Shown here: positions 12,222 to 23,601 of the stretch, piece by piece
Layout: every line of letters starts with the position of its first letter
Position numbering within the stretch: position 1 is the stretch's first letter
Assembly (NCBI RefSeq): GCF_023973825.1
Contig: NC_090116.1
Location: 1,032,001-1,096,000, forward strand
Length of the DNA stretch: 64,000 nucleotides
Direction: 5' to 3'
Source: Plasmodium brasilianum
Lineage: Eukaryota > Apicomplexa > Aconoidasida > Haemosporida > Plasmodiidae
Position numbers and translations under genes: made by a program
Notes under the pieces: model-generated
Seen by the model: only the letters and a program-made list of their open reading frames with translations
What the model was told of the DNA's origin: nothing
The model's database searches: none

Positions 12222-13606
12222 TTAATAATAATAATAATAATATTAATAATAATAATAATAATATTAATAATAATAATATTAATAATAATGATAATAATAA
12301 TAATAATGATAATGATAATAATAATATGAACAATGCTAACGGTGTAGGCACAGCTAAACCGAACAAAGAAGCTCTGAAATACCTTGTTGAGGAGATTGAG
12401 TATTCTTTCTTTATCCTTAATCATATTATGCATCAATACAAGCAGTTGCTAAAATGTTTTATGTATCTATCCAACACCTACTTCGACTACTACCAAAACG
12501 TCCTTATCTTTAAGACGATTATCTTGTCCAATCAGATGAGCAATCATTCCCTGTGGCTCTACCTATACGTACAACCTTGGGCCGCATTGCGGACCGTCAC
12601 TCCTTTATATTGGCACCTTACTGTTTATTTGTATCATGTGTTATGTTATGTGTTATGCCATTTGTTAATCCATGTGTTAATCCATGTGTTATGCCATTTG
12701 TTAATCCATGTGTTATGTTATGTGTTATGCCATTTGTTAATGCATGTGTTAATCCATGTGTTATGCCATTTGTTAAGCCATGTTTTGCTTTATTTTATTA
12801 TTATTTTTTTTTTCTGCCACCCCCTGGCAACAGATAAACCTGGAGGAATGCTTCACATTCGCATCACTACTCCACGGAATAGTAGATATCAAGATAGAGA
12901 GTGTAGATGAAGAAGACAAGTACAACGAGGACTGTAAAGTGATAAATAACAATATCATGAAGAAGCTACAACAGTGTATTTTTACGCTGAAATCAAAGTA
13001 TGTATAACATGTGCGAGTGAGGATTCAAGACGTGTGGATCCTCGAAAGATATAACGTTTAGCGTTATGCTGTATATGTTGGCATGGTCCACACATGCATA
13101 TATATTGGGTGTGTACGTGCGTATATATATTGTATATATTTACTTGCGTGCTTGTGTATTAATTTTTTATATATTTTTTTCATTTTTTTTTTTATTTTTT
13201 AAGACCCCTGAGCATCATGGAAAGGATCAGCTCGTACAACATAGTCGATATAATCTACGCTGTCATCATGAATGGTAAGTAGAGGGATATATACGTATGA
13301 AATTGTGTGAATGGAATTTTTTTTTTTTTTTCCGCATTTACATATTTGACTCCTTTGCATGTTTGTACGTATTCACACGCACGAAAATATAAGTCCTTTT
13401 TTTTTTTTTTTTTTTTTTTTTCTCGTTCCTTCTTCCTCTCCCCCTCTTTTGTAGAGAATTACAATTTCCATAGTTACCATAACAGTATGGACGAAAACTT
13501 GAAAAATCTGGTATCATGTGAGCATTTCATAAATGAGGTAATAGATAAGAAAATCATTGTTCCCATAGAAATAAAAAACAACATAAATAAATATGGGGAT
13601 GACTAG
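6548..13606 (+). CDS. KNL1/Spc105-like kinetochore scaffold protein (putative)
   Basis: Four exons: 6548-12568, 12834-12997, 13204-13274 and 13455-13606, phase-consistent, about 2,135 residues. An in-frame ATG at 6509 is also possible; 6548 is preferred for its AAAATG context. The key evidence is GILK (residues 431-434) followed 19 residues later by KKSVQFSHRSIAVF (from ~453). In KNL1/Spc105/Spc7 a SILK or GILK motif is followed by an RVSF motif with the same kind of downstream hydrophobic spacing, and the pair docks protein phosphatase 1. Other visible parts: a long acidic, phosphosite-like N-terminal half with SPIK, TPSPSK and RRASYS elements; a strongly predicted coiled coil at ~1267-1455; an Asn-rich linker; a poly-Asn tract at ~1870-1925; and a C-terminal globular region split over the small exons. 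Tandem RWD domains would be expected there. MELT repeats were not recognised. The family call rests on motif order and architecture, not on alignment. Confidence 0.68.
7018..7125 (+). repeat. In-gene GAAGGAAATAGA repeat (EGNR)
   Basis: Tandem 12-base units encoding Glu-Gly-Asn-Arg, Glu-Gly-Asn-Lys and Glu-Gly-Asn-Gly within the acidic N-terminal half of the KNL1-like protein. Confidence 0.85.
12162..12325 (+). repeat. In-gene (AAT)n poly-asparagine tract
   Basis: AAT/AAC codons with occasional ATT and GAT, giving a long Asn run just before the C-terminal domain of the KNL1-like protein. Typical of Plasmodium coding low complexity. Confidence 0.9.
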
Positions 13607-13643
13607 TTGAAAAAGTCCGTTCTTTATTCATGAGATTATACGA

Positions 13644-13674
<31 letters not shown>

Positions 13675-13891
13675 TGTATGTATGTATGTATGTATGTATG
13701 TATGTATGTATGTATGTATGTATGTATGTATGTATGTATGTATGTATGTATGTATGTATGTATGTATGGATGTATGTATGTATGTATGTATGGATGTATG
13801 TATGTATGTATGTGTATGTATGTATGTATGTATGTATGTATGTATGTATGTATGTATGTATGTATGTGTAATGTATGTATATATATGTATG

Positions 13892-13944
<53 letters not shown>

Positions 13945-14585
13945 GTGTGTGTAGGTGTACTTACACGGACATATGCAAATACATTTTTACTTCGTACCTT
14001 TGTTTATGCTATTTTACATACCACTTTTTTTAACGTTTCTCAACTCCATGGCACGTTAGCAATTTTTACGTCCATAATATGTGTATGGTATGTATATGTA
14101 TATGCATAAACGCAATGCACGTTTATACACATGCGTAAGGATTTTCCATTTTTTCTCGCATTGTGTTCAATATATTTTAATTTTTAAAAATGAAAGTAAA
14201 ACAAACGTCGTTTTAGTTGTTATTTTTTAAAAGCTATAAAAAGAAATATGCGCACACTATTTTATTTTATTTTTACCTTTTTTTTTTTTTTTTTCCTTTT
14301 TTTAAATTACATTAACAATTTACATCAAAAACAAAAATGTTATCAAAAGGTTAAGTTAAAAAAAAAGAAAAAAAACAAACAAATAACACATATATATGAG
14401 ATAATAAAAAAGCGGAAAAAATGTCTTACGATTTTTTCGTTTCAAGAACAAAGGCATACATGTAATCCGTGTTTTCGATCTGCCACATGGTGGGAAGAAA
14501 AAAAAAAAAAAAATGAATAAGTATACAGTGTACATGTGCATATAAACATAAGCAAAATGAACATAATAAATGGATAGCATAACTT
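13607..14585. other. Tail-to-tail intergenic region
   Basis: Lies between the stops of the KNL1-like gene (+) and the Spen-like gene (-). It holds a ~225-base (TATG)n microsatellite at 13646-13870, a (TA)n run at about 13890-13942, and poly-T/poly-A stretches near 14278-14295 and 14500-14514. It should contain two 3' UTRs. No gene was seen. Confidence 0.8.
13646..13942. repeat. (TATG)n and (TA)n microsatellites
   Basis: A near-perfect TATG array with a few GGATG and GTG interruptions, followed by about 25 TA dinucleotides. Spurious open frames across it translate to MYVCMYVC repeats. Confidence 0.92.
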
Positions 14586-17500
14586 TCACGCGGATGCACA
14601 CATAAAACGGGCATCCATTTTTCCATATTTCTTTCTTTTCTGTTCGTTTTTGTTCTTTTTTGCTACCTCTAAATCTTTTAAGTAGTCCTCCTTAATAGGC
14701 ACAATGAAGGTGGTGTAGTCCTTGTCAATAATTACGGGTATATTCTTCTTCTTGCTAAAATGGTCGCATATATGAAAAAATTTCTTCTTCTGGCTGGGAG
14801 CTGGAAAAAAAAAAAAGAAAAAAATTAAAGCAGACCTAACGAATTGCGTGCATTATGCATGAACATATGGAGCTTAATAGACACAGTGAACGTGTTTAAC
14901 GCATTAAGTAGGATGCAGTCACTGCACAGTAATAAGCGATGGTCTACAAAAGAACGATGGGGCAATCAGCATGCTGCTCGTAAAAACAATTAAAAAAATA
15001 AATTACTTGGCCCCAATTGCCAGATGGAGTAGTCGGTGCAGGTACTCTTGATTTGCTTTAAATTTTTTATATCACTTTTGGTTTCAACATTTAACTTCGG
15101 GTATCTAACAAGTGGAGGTAAAAGATAAGTGAATGGATAGACGAATAGACGAATGAACAGAAATGGAACAGAGCTAACACAAGACACTGCGCAAATAATA
15201 AACGTGTGCATAGTTTTTCTTGCACATAAATAAGATATTAATTAGCAAAGTAAACATGTAAAAAAAAAAAAAAAAGGATTACATTTTGAGTTCCCTATTT
15301 CCTTCATAAAATTTTGCACTGAAGTTACACTTGTATTTCTGGTTCACGTAAAATGCGATTGTCATTTCGTTCTTTCCCTTTTCGATGTTAGAACCATCTG
15401 AGTTATGTGCATCGTCATCCTTTTGCAAACCATTTTGACTGCCATTATGATCAGCATTTGAGCCGCTGTTGATATTTACCCCCTCATTGGTGTTCCCACC
15501 ATTAAACCAATTCGAACTTTCTTCCTTTTCGAGGCCTTCTTCATTGTTTTCTTTCCTGAAGGAATATACTGCTCCCCCTGCTCTACTTGTGTTTCTTTTG
15601 CTTCTCCTTTTTTTACGACTTCTTTCATTTGTATTATCTGTATCATGTCCTTTTCGCTTTGATGACTTTCTACTATCCTTTTTATCATAAGGAGTATGAC
15701 TACTACTATATCTATCTTTTTTCTTATCCTTTTCCGAATTATATCTATTTGTGTAAGTCGTACTTTTCCTCCTAATGTGGTGCTTGTCCATAAGTGCACT
15801 GCTTGAATGATGTTTATTAATTTTTTTGTTCGAGTTGTACTCTTCAACATTATTAAGTCTATAATTTTTTTTTCTACTATTTTTTTTTAATAATAGCATA
15901 ACTTTAGAATCAATAAATCCTGTGTTTCTTTTATTAAATTGATTTTCTAATATTTGTTGTATCTTATTATTATTATCGTAAGATAATGAGTCCATTAATT
16001 TTTTTCGAGTAAAGCTTACTTTTCTTTTACCCTCCCACTCACCTAATGTTGAAAAGTCAATATTAAGTAATGTATTGTTCGATAGCTGAATACCATACAT
16101 ATGATTCCTTGCCTTTATTGCATCATTCACATTTTTGTATTCCAAAAATAAACAATTCTTGTCAGCTACAAACTTCACGTTCATTATTTCACCAAAATGC
16201 ATGAACATACTTTTTAAAATATTTGCTGTATTGAAAAAATAATTTTTTAAAATATTACCTACCCATAAACAGTTGTTCGGTTTGTTGGGGGCTGAGAAAT
16301 TCACTTTAAAATTTTTTTCTTCCAGTGCCTTTTTTGCCTCAACGCAGTTTTTTATTGTCCTGAAGGTCAAGTGGGCACACAGCCTTTTGTGCGTGCTGAG
16401 GGGGTTCTCACCTTGAACTGTGTTCGTTTTTTCCTTGCCTTCTTTCTTCACTTCTTCTATGACCTCTTCCTTTATTTCTGCCTCCACTTTTTCTATGACT
16501 TCTTCCTTTACTGCTTCCTCCACTTCTTCAATATCTTCTTCCTTGATTGCTTCCTCCACTTCTTCTATATCTTCTTCCTTGATTGCTGCTTCCACTTCTT
16601 CTATGCCTTCTGTCTTTATTGCTGCCTCCACTTCTTCTGTATCTTCTTCCTTGATTGCTGCTTTCACTTCTTCTATGCCTTCTGTCTTTATTGCTGCCTC
16701 CACTTCTTCTGTATCTTCTTCCTTGATTGCTGCTTTCACTTCTTCTATGCCTTCTTCCTTTACTGCTTCCTCCACCTCCACATTACCTTTACCCCTTTTC
16801 TTTCTCTGTCTCTGGTTACCTTTTCGTATTACCCTTTTTTTCACATTTTTAGCAGAATTCTCCTTTTCATCCTCTGCAACTTGTACTTCCTTTGAGACAA
16901 TTTCCTCCTTTTTTTCTTCGTCAACATTTTCATTTGTCTCCTTCACTTCGTCCACTGTATTGTCTTTATGATCTTCTTTACATTTGTCATTTGCAACATT
17001 AGCGTTGGTAATAACATCAACATTAGAATTGGCAGTAATGCCAACGGGATCGCCAGAATTAGCATCATCACCTACATCCTCGTTAATATTCGCGTGTACC
17101 GCCGTGTGCATGATCGCATCATTAACCCTATCCAAAGACTCCCCCTGCTGCTGCTCCTTCTGAAAATCATCTCCATAAAAAAATTTGTGCTCCTCTACCT
17201 CTGCAAGAGTAAACATAGTAACCTCAAGACAAAAGGAAAAATTTTTTTCATTTGAAAAGAGACCATTAACATATTCTTTTATCTTATTTTCATCGTTTAA
17301 ATCTTGTGGCATATTTGTTATAATAAGGTATCTATTATAAATTTTATAATGACTATAAGTATTAATAAAAAAGAGATGATTTTCTTCAACAGAAGCATTC
17401 GTTTCCCAGTTTAAAACGCTATTTTCTTTTCTACTTAACCACGTAGGGTTATCACACATAATATTCTCTTTTAATATATTAAATGGATTTTCTTCATTAA

Positions 17501-19589
17501 AAGAGGGGAAAGATCTATTGTCTTTATTGATATGATTACTACTTTCTTTATGTTGATATAGACTTACCATCATGTGGTGCTTAGTACTTTTCTCTTTCGT
17601 ATTTTTCACAGGACCATCCTCAACCATGTGACTATCATTTGCAGTTTGCTTAGGATGAGCAATGTAATATTTGTTATTATAAAGAGAAAAATTATTATAA
17701 TTCAAGTTTGTATCTCTTTTTCGTGGGCTTAAAAGCGGGGGGGGCATCGTCATCATCATCATCCTGTTTTTTCCCCTTATAGTTTTATTATGTGTTGTAC
17801 TGTTCTCCATGTTTGTATTATTATTTCTAAGATGCGGAGGCGGCGGAATGCTTCGTTGGTACTGACCTTTATTATCATATGAAATTGGTTTCGTGTTCGT
17901 ATATGAAGTAAAATTTGTATTAACATTTATTCCTTCGAAAGTATTTCCTTTATTTGATACAAGATTTTTAGAAAAATTATCAGACATATTATTATTTCTT
18001 TTACTTGATAACACTCCGACTTCTGAAGATTTAGATATAAACCTTTCACGATTCGTTGTAAGGGTATTATTATATGGAGTAAAGGAGTCTGCCTTATTCT
18101 TTCCTGTTTTTTCAGTTAACAAATTGTACGGGTTGGTAATCGGGGGTGGGGGCGGAGGATGGTAACCATAGTTGACTGTGCTAAATTTCTGCTTTTCCAC
18201 GTTTGCCCCCTTATTATTACCATCTCCACTAATACTATTACTATTACTGTCATTACTATTATTATTATTATTATTAATATTATTATTAATATTATTATTA
18301 TTGTTATTGATATTACTGTTACTGCTGCTATTGTTGTTGTTGTTACTGCTGCTATTGTTGTTACAACTGCTGCTAATTTCCTTATTGTTGTTGCTTGGGA
18401 GAACACTTCGTACCCTCCTCTCCCCCTGTTTTAGTACCACCTCTGGTGATGACGCATACTCATTTAGAGCATTTGCATGAAAGGTGGGGGGGGAAGAAAA
18501 AAAATTATTACCAATATGCATGTTTCCTTTAGTATGATTTTTGTATAAAGGTGCATGACTGCTACTATTTGGGGGGGGAAAGAACTGGGGGGCGTTCATA
18601 TAATACTTCCTGTTCTTAAATAGTTTTACATGATTCTTTTGATACCCAATATTATTGCTACCACTATTGACCATATTGCTGCCGCTATTAACATTATTTG
18701 TGTTACTGTTGATGTTACTGCTGTTGTAACGGAACTGGTCGTAATAGTAGGGTGAACGCTCGCTGTTGTTCTTATAAGTTTCACTCTTTATTCTACTGTA
18801 ATTGTAGTGATACGCCTCATGCTCTGCTCCTACATCTTCTGTTGCTTCCCCTACACCTTGAACATCTGCCTTATCGTTCTCTTCTTTGTACACTCCGTAA
18901 GTCACTTGTATCCTTCTATTCTTAATTTTCAAATTGTCCAGATACTGTTTTGCCTTTTTTGCACTATTCAATGAAAAAAATATAACATGAACACATTCAT
19001 TGTCGTCCACGTTAATGCTTTTTACTTTTCCGAAAACATTTAGGAGCATATCTAACTTTTCATTTGACATTTCTGCGTAGAAATTTAGTAAAACAACTTC
19101 CTTAGAATGGTCATTATTTTCCTGAACACGTTCATAAGGAATTTCATCTTCAACCACTTCTCCTTCCTCTTCGTCTGAAGACAGGTTGTTCAGTATATCC
19201 TCTATTTTTTCATTAATTTCGTGTTCATTTAGAGATGAATCGTACATAGCAGAGCTGTTACCATCGCTATCAATGCAGTTCTGATGTGCCTCTTCCCTTC
19301 CCTCGGACCGTTCTACCTCTGTCACTTCTTCATCGATATTTGCTTCCCCTTCCTCTTTACCTTTTCTTTTTTTTTCTTTTTTTTTCTGTACCGCTAAGAC
19401 CTCAAACGTAGCTCCTTCCACATTTAACACTTCTACCCCCTGTTCTACCCCCTGTTCGTTGGCCTCTCGTTGCTGTTGTTGCTGCTGTTCCTCCTCTTCC
19501 TCATAGTCGCATACAGCCTCCTCGTTACTATTGGCTTCCTCCGTATACTCATTCTTTTCCTTTTTCGAGTTCGATTTCTTAAACCACAT
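14586..19589 (-). CDS. Spen-family RNA-binding protein: three RRMs and C-terminal SPOC domain (putative)
   Basis: Exons on the minus strand: 19589-15283, 15104-15007 and 14800-14586, phase-consistent, 1,539 residues. Without the two small exons the first exon runs into a TAA made by its own GTAATC donor. RRM1 is at ~164-234 (VVLLNF...VHVIFF). A middle RRM starts YLIITNMP at ~751 but its second half (AHLTF...NFKVNFS) only follows at ~1066, after a Glu/Lys-rich insert. RRM3 is at ~1107-1180 (LWVGNI...CLFLEYKN...LLNIDFST), with the wording typical of Spen RRMs. The spliced C-terminus begins in exon 1 (FYVNQKYKCNFSAKFYEGN) and continues through YSIWQLGP, FFHICDHFSKKKNIPVII and FIVPI. That pattern matches SPOC domains, which bind phosphoserine peptides and co-repressors or m6A-related machinery in other eukaryotes. 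An RS/RK-rich stretch precedes SPOC. A nuclear role in RNA processing or transcript regulation is likely but inferred. Confidence 0.75.
16440..16775 (-). repeat. 36-bp in-gene minisatellite (12-residue EEVEAAIKEEDI unit)
   Basis: About nine 36-base units encode variants of EEVEAAIKEEDI, EEVKAAIKTEGI and similar in the Spen-like gene. Some units alternate as 72-base doublets (KEEDT/KTEGI), indicating recent unequal duplication. The array lies inside the insert that separates the two halves of the middle RRM. Confidence 0.85.
18230..18380 (-). repeat. In-gene Asn/Ser trinucleotide tracts
   Basis: AAT, AAC and AGT codons on the minus strand give interleaved Asn/Ser runs between RRM1 and the middle RRM of the Spen-like protein. 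Confidence 0.85.
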
Positions 19590-20689
19590 TTTTATGATAA
19601 CTGTATGTGTGCAAAAATTTAAATCAGTTACATTTAGAATAGCACTACTCAGGTGATATGTTTAACAGGATGGTGTTTCCAAAATATTTGATCTTTGATT
19701 TTCGAATTCTTTACATCTACATGCGTCTATATGTTGGTATGTGCTTTTATCAGTAGGTACCTGTATATATAATTATGTATACGCCTTGGAAGAGTAAACA
19801 AGCCTTACCCTATGATGTTCACTTATCTTATTGGGTTTTACCTTATCTTATTTGGTCCTGCCTTGGCTTATTTTACTACTACCTAACTATATGTTAGTAC
19901 TACCTTACTGTATGTTAGTACTACCTTACTGTATGTTAGTACTACCTTACTGTATGTTAGTACTACCTAACTTTATTTTACTCTATTTTGTTTTACTTTC
20001 TTTAATTTTATTTTTTATGTAAATATATGCAAGGAATGACATATATGAGATAAACACAAGGAAAGCAATCTACCTTTTCCACATGTTCGTATCTTGCTTA
20101 CAGAAAATTTATTTTTCTTAATTACTAATTCAAAACTCGAAAGACTTTATTCTGTGTTCTGACCTATAAAATAAACAAAAGATGCAAACCCCCTTTTTCA
20201 TTTTTCTTCTGTACATTTCGGATTTTATCCTAAAACGGGAAAGTGGTAACGCAGAGAAGCAGAAAAGAAGTGAAGGCGTGAGGCAGTGAAATAGCCAAGC
20301 GATTGCGCAGGAGCACATATACGTACATATATATATAAACATATACGTACACAAATATATAAACATATACGTACACATATATATAAACATATACGTACAC
20401 ATATATATAAACATATAAGTAAACAAATATATGCATATATTTATATATATATATATATACACGTATGCTTATGTATGTTCATAATATTATATACCTGTAA
20501 GATGAACAAAAATTTAAAGCATCCACTTTTTAAACGATATAATTATATAGGTACACAAAACAGTTTATCTAAAATTTTTTTTTTTTTTTTCTTGTTTTAA
20601 TTAGTTCGTTCTTATTATGGATTAAAATAAAATTTTCGATAGCTTTTTCAAAAAGGCCATTGTACTATCGCAGTATTTAATACTAACCT

Positions 20690-20900
20690 CTTTTTATTTT
20701 GTTTATTTTGCTAATTCTGTTTATTTCGTTTATCTTGTTTATTTTGTTAATTCTGTTTATTTTGTTTATTTTGTTAATTTTGTTAATTTTGTTAATTTTG
20801 TATATTTTGTTTATTTTGTTTATTTTGTTTATTTTGTTCATTTTGTTCATTTTGTTTATTTTGTTCATTTTGTTTATTTTGTTCATTTTGTTTATTTTGA
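20690..20900. repeat. TTTTGTTTATTTTG tandem repeat
   Basis: About 200 bases of imperfect TTTATTTTG/TTCATTTTG/TTAATTTTG nonamer units with a poly-T run just after. Intergenic, no coding evidence. Confidence 0.85.
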
Positions 20901-21009
20901 TTATTTCTTATTTTTTTTTTTTTTTTTTTTTTTTTTATTTTTATCCTATTTTATCGTTTAAAATATATCCTAATTTATTACTCAAAAGAAAACAATGATT
21001 TTTGAAAAA

Positions 21010-21270
21010 TGGAAAAAAAAAAAATAAAATAATAAAATAAAATAGTAAAATAATAAAATGGTAAAATAATAAAATAATACAATAAAATAATACAATAAAA
21101 TAATACAATAAAATAATACAATAAAATAATACAATAAAATAATACAATAAAATAATACAATAAAATAATAAAATAAAATAATAAAATAATACAATAAAAT
21201 AATACAATAAAATAATAAAATAATACAATAAAATAATAAAACAAAGTATAATAAAATAAAACAAAGTATA
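21010..21270. repeat. AATACAATAAAAT tandem repeat
   Basis: About 260 bases of AATACAATAAAAT and AATAAAAT units. It is intergenic, and open frames on the minus strand translate only to repetitive FYCIILLYYFIVL-type sequence. Confidence 0.85.
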
Positions 21271-21469
21271 ATAAAATAAAATAACAACGTAATACAATGA
21301 TGATAACATTACATAATCGCATATATATCAGCTTAAAGCGTGAGACGAATAAATGTATTGCCTCCTTAGGTTGAGCTTATGATTATGATTATATACATTC
21401 ACATACGTTGCTGCAGGTGGGCGGCTTATACATATTACTTGTATATATTCTTTGCAACTACGTATGTAT

Positions 21470-21680
21470 AGATATATATGTATATGTTTATGTATGTATA
21501 TGTATGTGTATATATGTATGTATATGTATGTGTATATATGTATGTATATGTATGTGTATATATGTATGTATATGTATGTGTATATATGTATGTATATGTA
21601 TGTGTATATATGTATGTATGCGTTTATATGTATGTATATGTTTATGTATTTATATGTATGTGTATATATGTATGTTCAAA
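21470..21680. repeat. TATATGTATGTATATGTATGTG tandem repeat
   Basis: A 22-base unit composed of TATG and TATATG blocks repeated about seven times, then degenerate copies. Intergenic microsatellite. Confidence 0.85.
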
Positions 21681-22314
21681 CATACACGCATACCGGTAAA
21701 CGATATGCTCAAACGTTTTCGTGAAGAATGTATAATATTATGAAAGAAAAAAGCACAAGGACTTATTTAATTCTATAAAATATGTACATTATTATATCTT
21801 CCTTTAAATATGATGATACCAATACGCTCTTTTATTTTTCGTATTAAAAAAATAAAAAAACAGAGGTATATATTTGCCATATGTATGTTCATACATGTTT
21901 GTAACTATAATTATATGTAATGTAAGGTTATGTACTTATAAATATACACATGTACGTATATGTTTGTGTGTATGTTCATATATGCATATATAAAACAATA
22001 AGCGTGTATATTAGGCGCATATAAGTATATGTATGCATACGTGTAATAAAACAAAATGGTAATAAATTGTTGATAGCTATAATCATACATATGAATACAT
22101 TTACAAATATGCAATTTATTTCTTCCCCATTTTAGTAAAATGAGAAAGAAATATAAGTAAAAAGGAATTGATTGTTTTGTTCATAAAGTTTAGGAAAAGG
22201 AACAAAAAGATAAGAGAAAAAAAAGAAAAAAAAATTACAATATAATTCACTATAATATACGATTATAATAAATATAAGTTACCCCCTCATGTTTGATATA
22301 CGTCCAGAATATAA

Positions 22315-22346
<32 letters not shown>

Positions 22347-23601
22347 TTTTTCATCTTTATATATATCTCATCAGTGTGTTTTAACTGCTTACTAAAAAGA
22401 ATGACTAAATTTTATTTTATGATAAAAAAGAGGCACATAACATGTAAAAATGTGATGTGATATGAAAAAGTGGGTGGGAAAAAACAGAACATGCTTCATA
22501 TTATATATGCATTTACGATACGTGCTAATAATTTTTAGAAGAAAAATATATTTCATTTTACAAAAAAAGAAAATACTCTATCGTAAGTAGAAAGACTATA
22601 TTATTTCAAAATTTCATGAACTTTTTTCGTTTTCTTTTTATTTTTGTGTATACGGAAAAAGAGAAAAATGTACTGTAGAACAGTATTTGTATTATATTGT
22701 AGTGATATCGTGCGTGCTTTTTAGAAAGAAAAAAAAAAAAAAAAAATTGATATATATATATATACTGATAGGTAGATTGATAAATCGACAGATAAGTAGA
22801 TTGATAGGTCGACTGATATATAGACTGATTGGTACATTGACTAATAGACTAAATGATTAATAAATTGCGCTGAGGGTGTGTTCAATCCTGATTCGTATTA
22901 ATAAGGTGCCCCTTGTGCTATACTAGCACATACAAAGTTAGTGATAAAAATGATATAAAAATGATAAGACAGTATGATCTTGTTTTCATGATTAATGCTT
23001 TAAGAGTAACGAGCAGGGTAGCTTTAACTCGTTAAGGAAGCTGTCAAATAATATTTGCACGTATATCTGCATATGTATATATTTATATATATGTATAATA
23101 CGTACGCATTAATGTAGATATTTGTGTATGTATATATGTATGAGTATAGTATGCAACCAGGTAAATCAGCCAAGCGGTAATTTTCCCATTTGCAATAAAC
23201 ACAACTCAATTTAGCAAAGGGGGAAAAAAAAAAAAAAAAAGAGTAGTAATATTAAAGTAAGAGTACACTCCAGGGACATTCGGGCCTTTGAAGAAATAAT
23301 TTTTAAGTGAGGAAAATTGTCGTTTTTTCAGAATTATAAACATACATGTACATATGAACTTATTTTATTTTTTTTTTTTTTTTTCCCTGTTGTGAAAAAA
23401 TAACATGTACTGTTCAGAAATATCGATGCCAATGGCAATGTCAGTATCAATGATAAAAATAAAAAAAAAAAAAAAAAATTAATATAAGCTGAAAGTTGTA
23501 TCGAACAAAATATTAAAGAGTAGACCGAAGAGTGTCGAAAAAATATACGACATTACAGAGGTACCATTTTATACACACCCATGAAAATATAACATATTCC
23601 G

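Larger units (their letters stand above)
19590..23601. other. Large divergent intergenic region (4.0 kb)
   Basis: It separates the 5' ends of the Spen-like gene (-) and the TBCK-like gene (+), so it should hold both promoters. Contents: a 21-base TATGTTAGTACTACCTTACT-type array at 19885-19970; (ACATATACGTAC)-type repeats at 20320-20425; a TTTTGTTTATTTTG array at 20690-20900; (AATACAATAAAAT)n at 21010-21270; TATG/TATATG repeats at 21470-21680; and poly-T at 22320-22351. Two stretches are less repetitive than the rest, 20130-20230 and 22860-23060. Neither gives a convincing gene. No tRNA or snRNA was recognised. Confidence 0.75.

Noticed and set aside
19590..23601. Centromere candidate
   Set aside because: Although long and AT-rich, it contains GC-bearing stretches and mixed repeats rather than a ~2-kb block of nearly pure AT as in Plasmodium centromeres.
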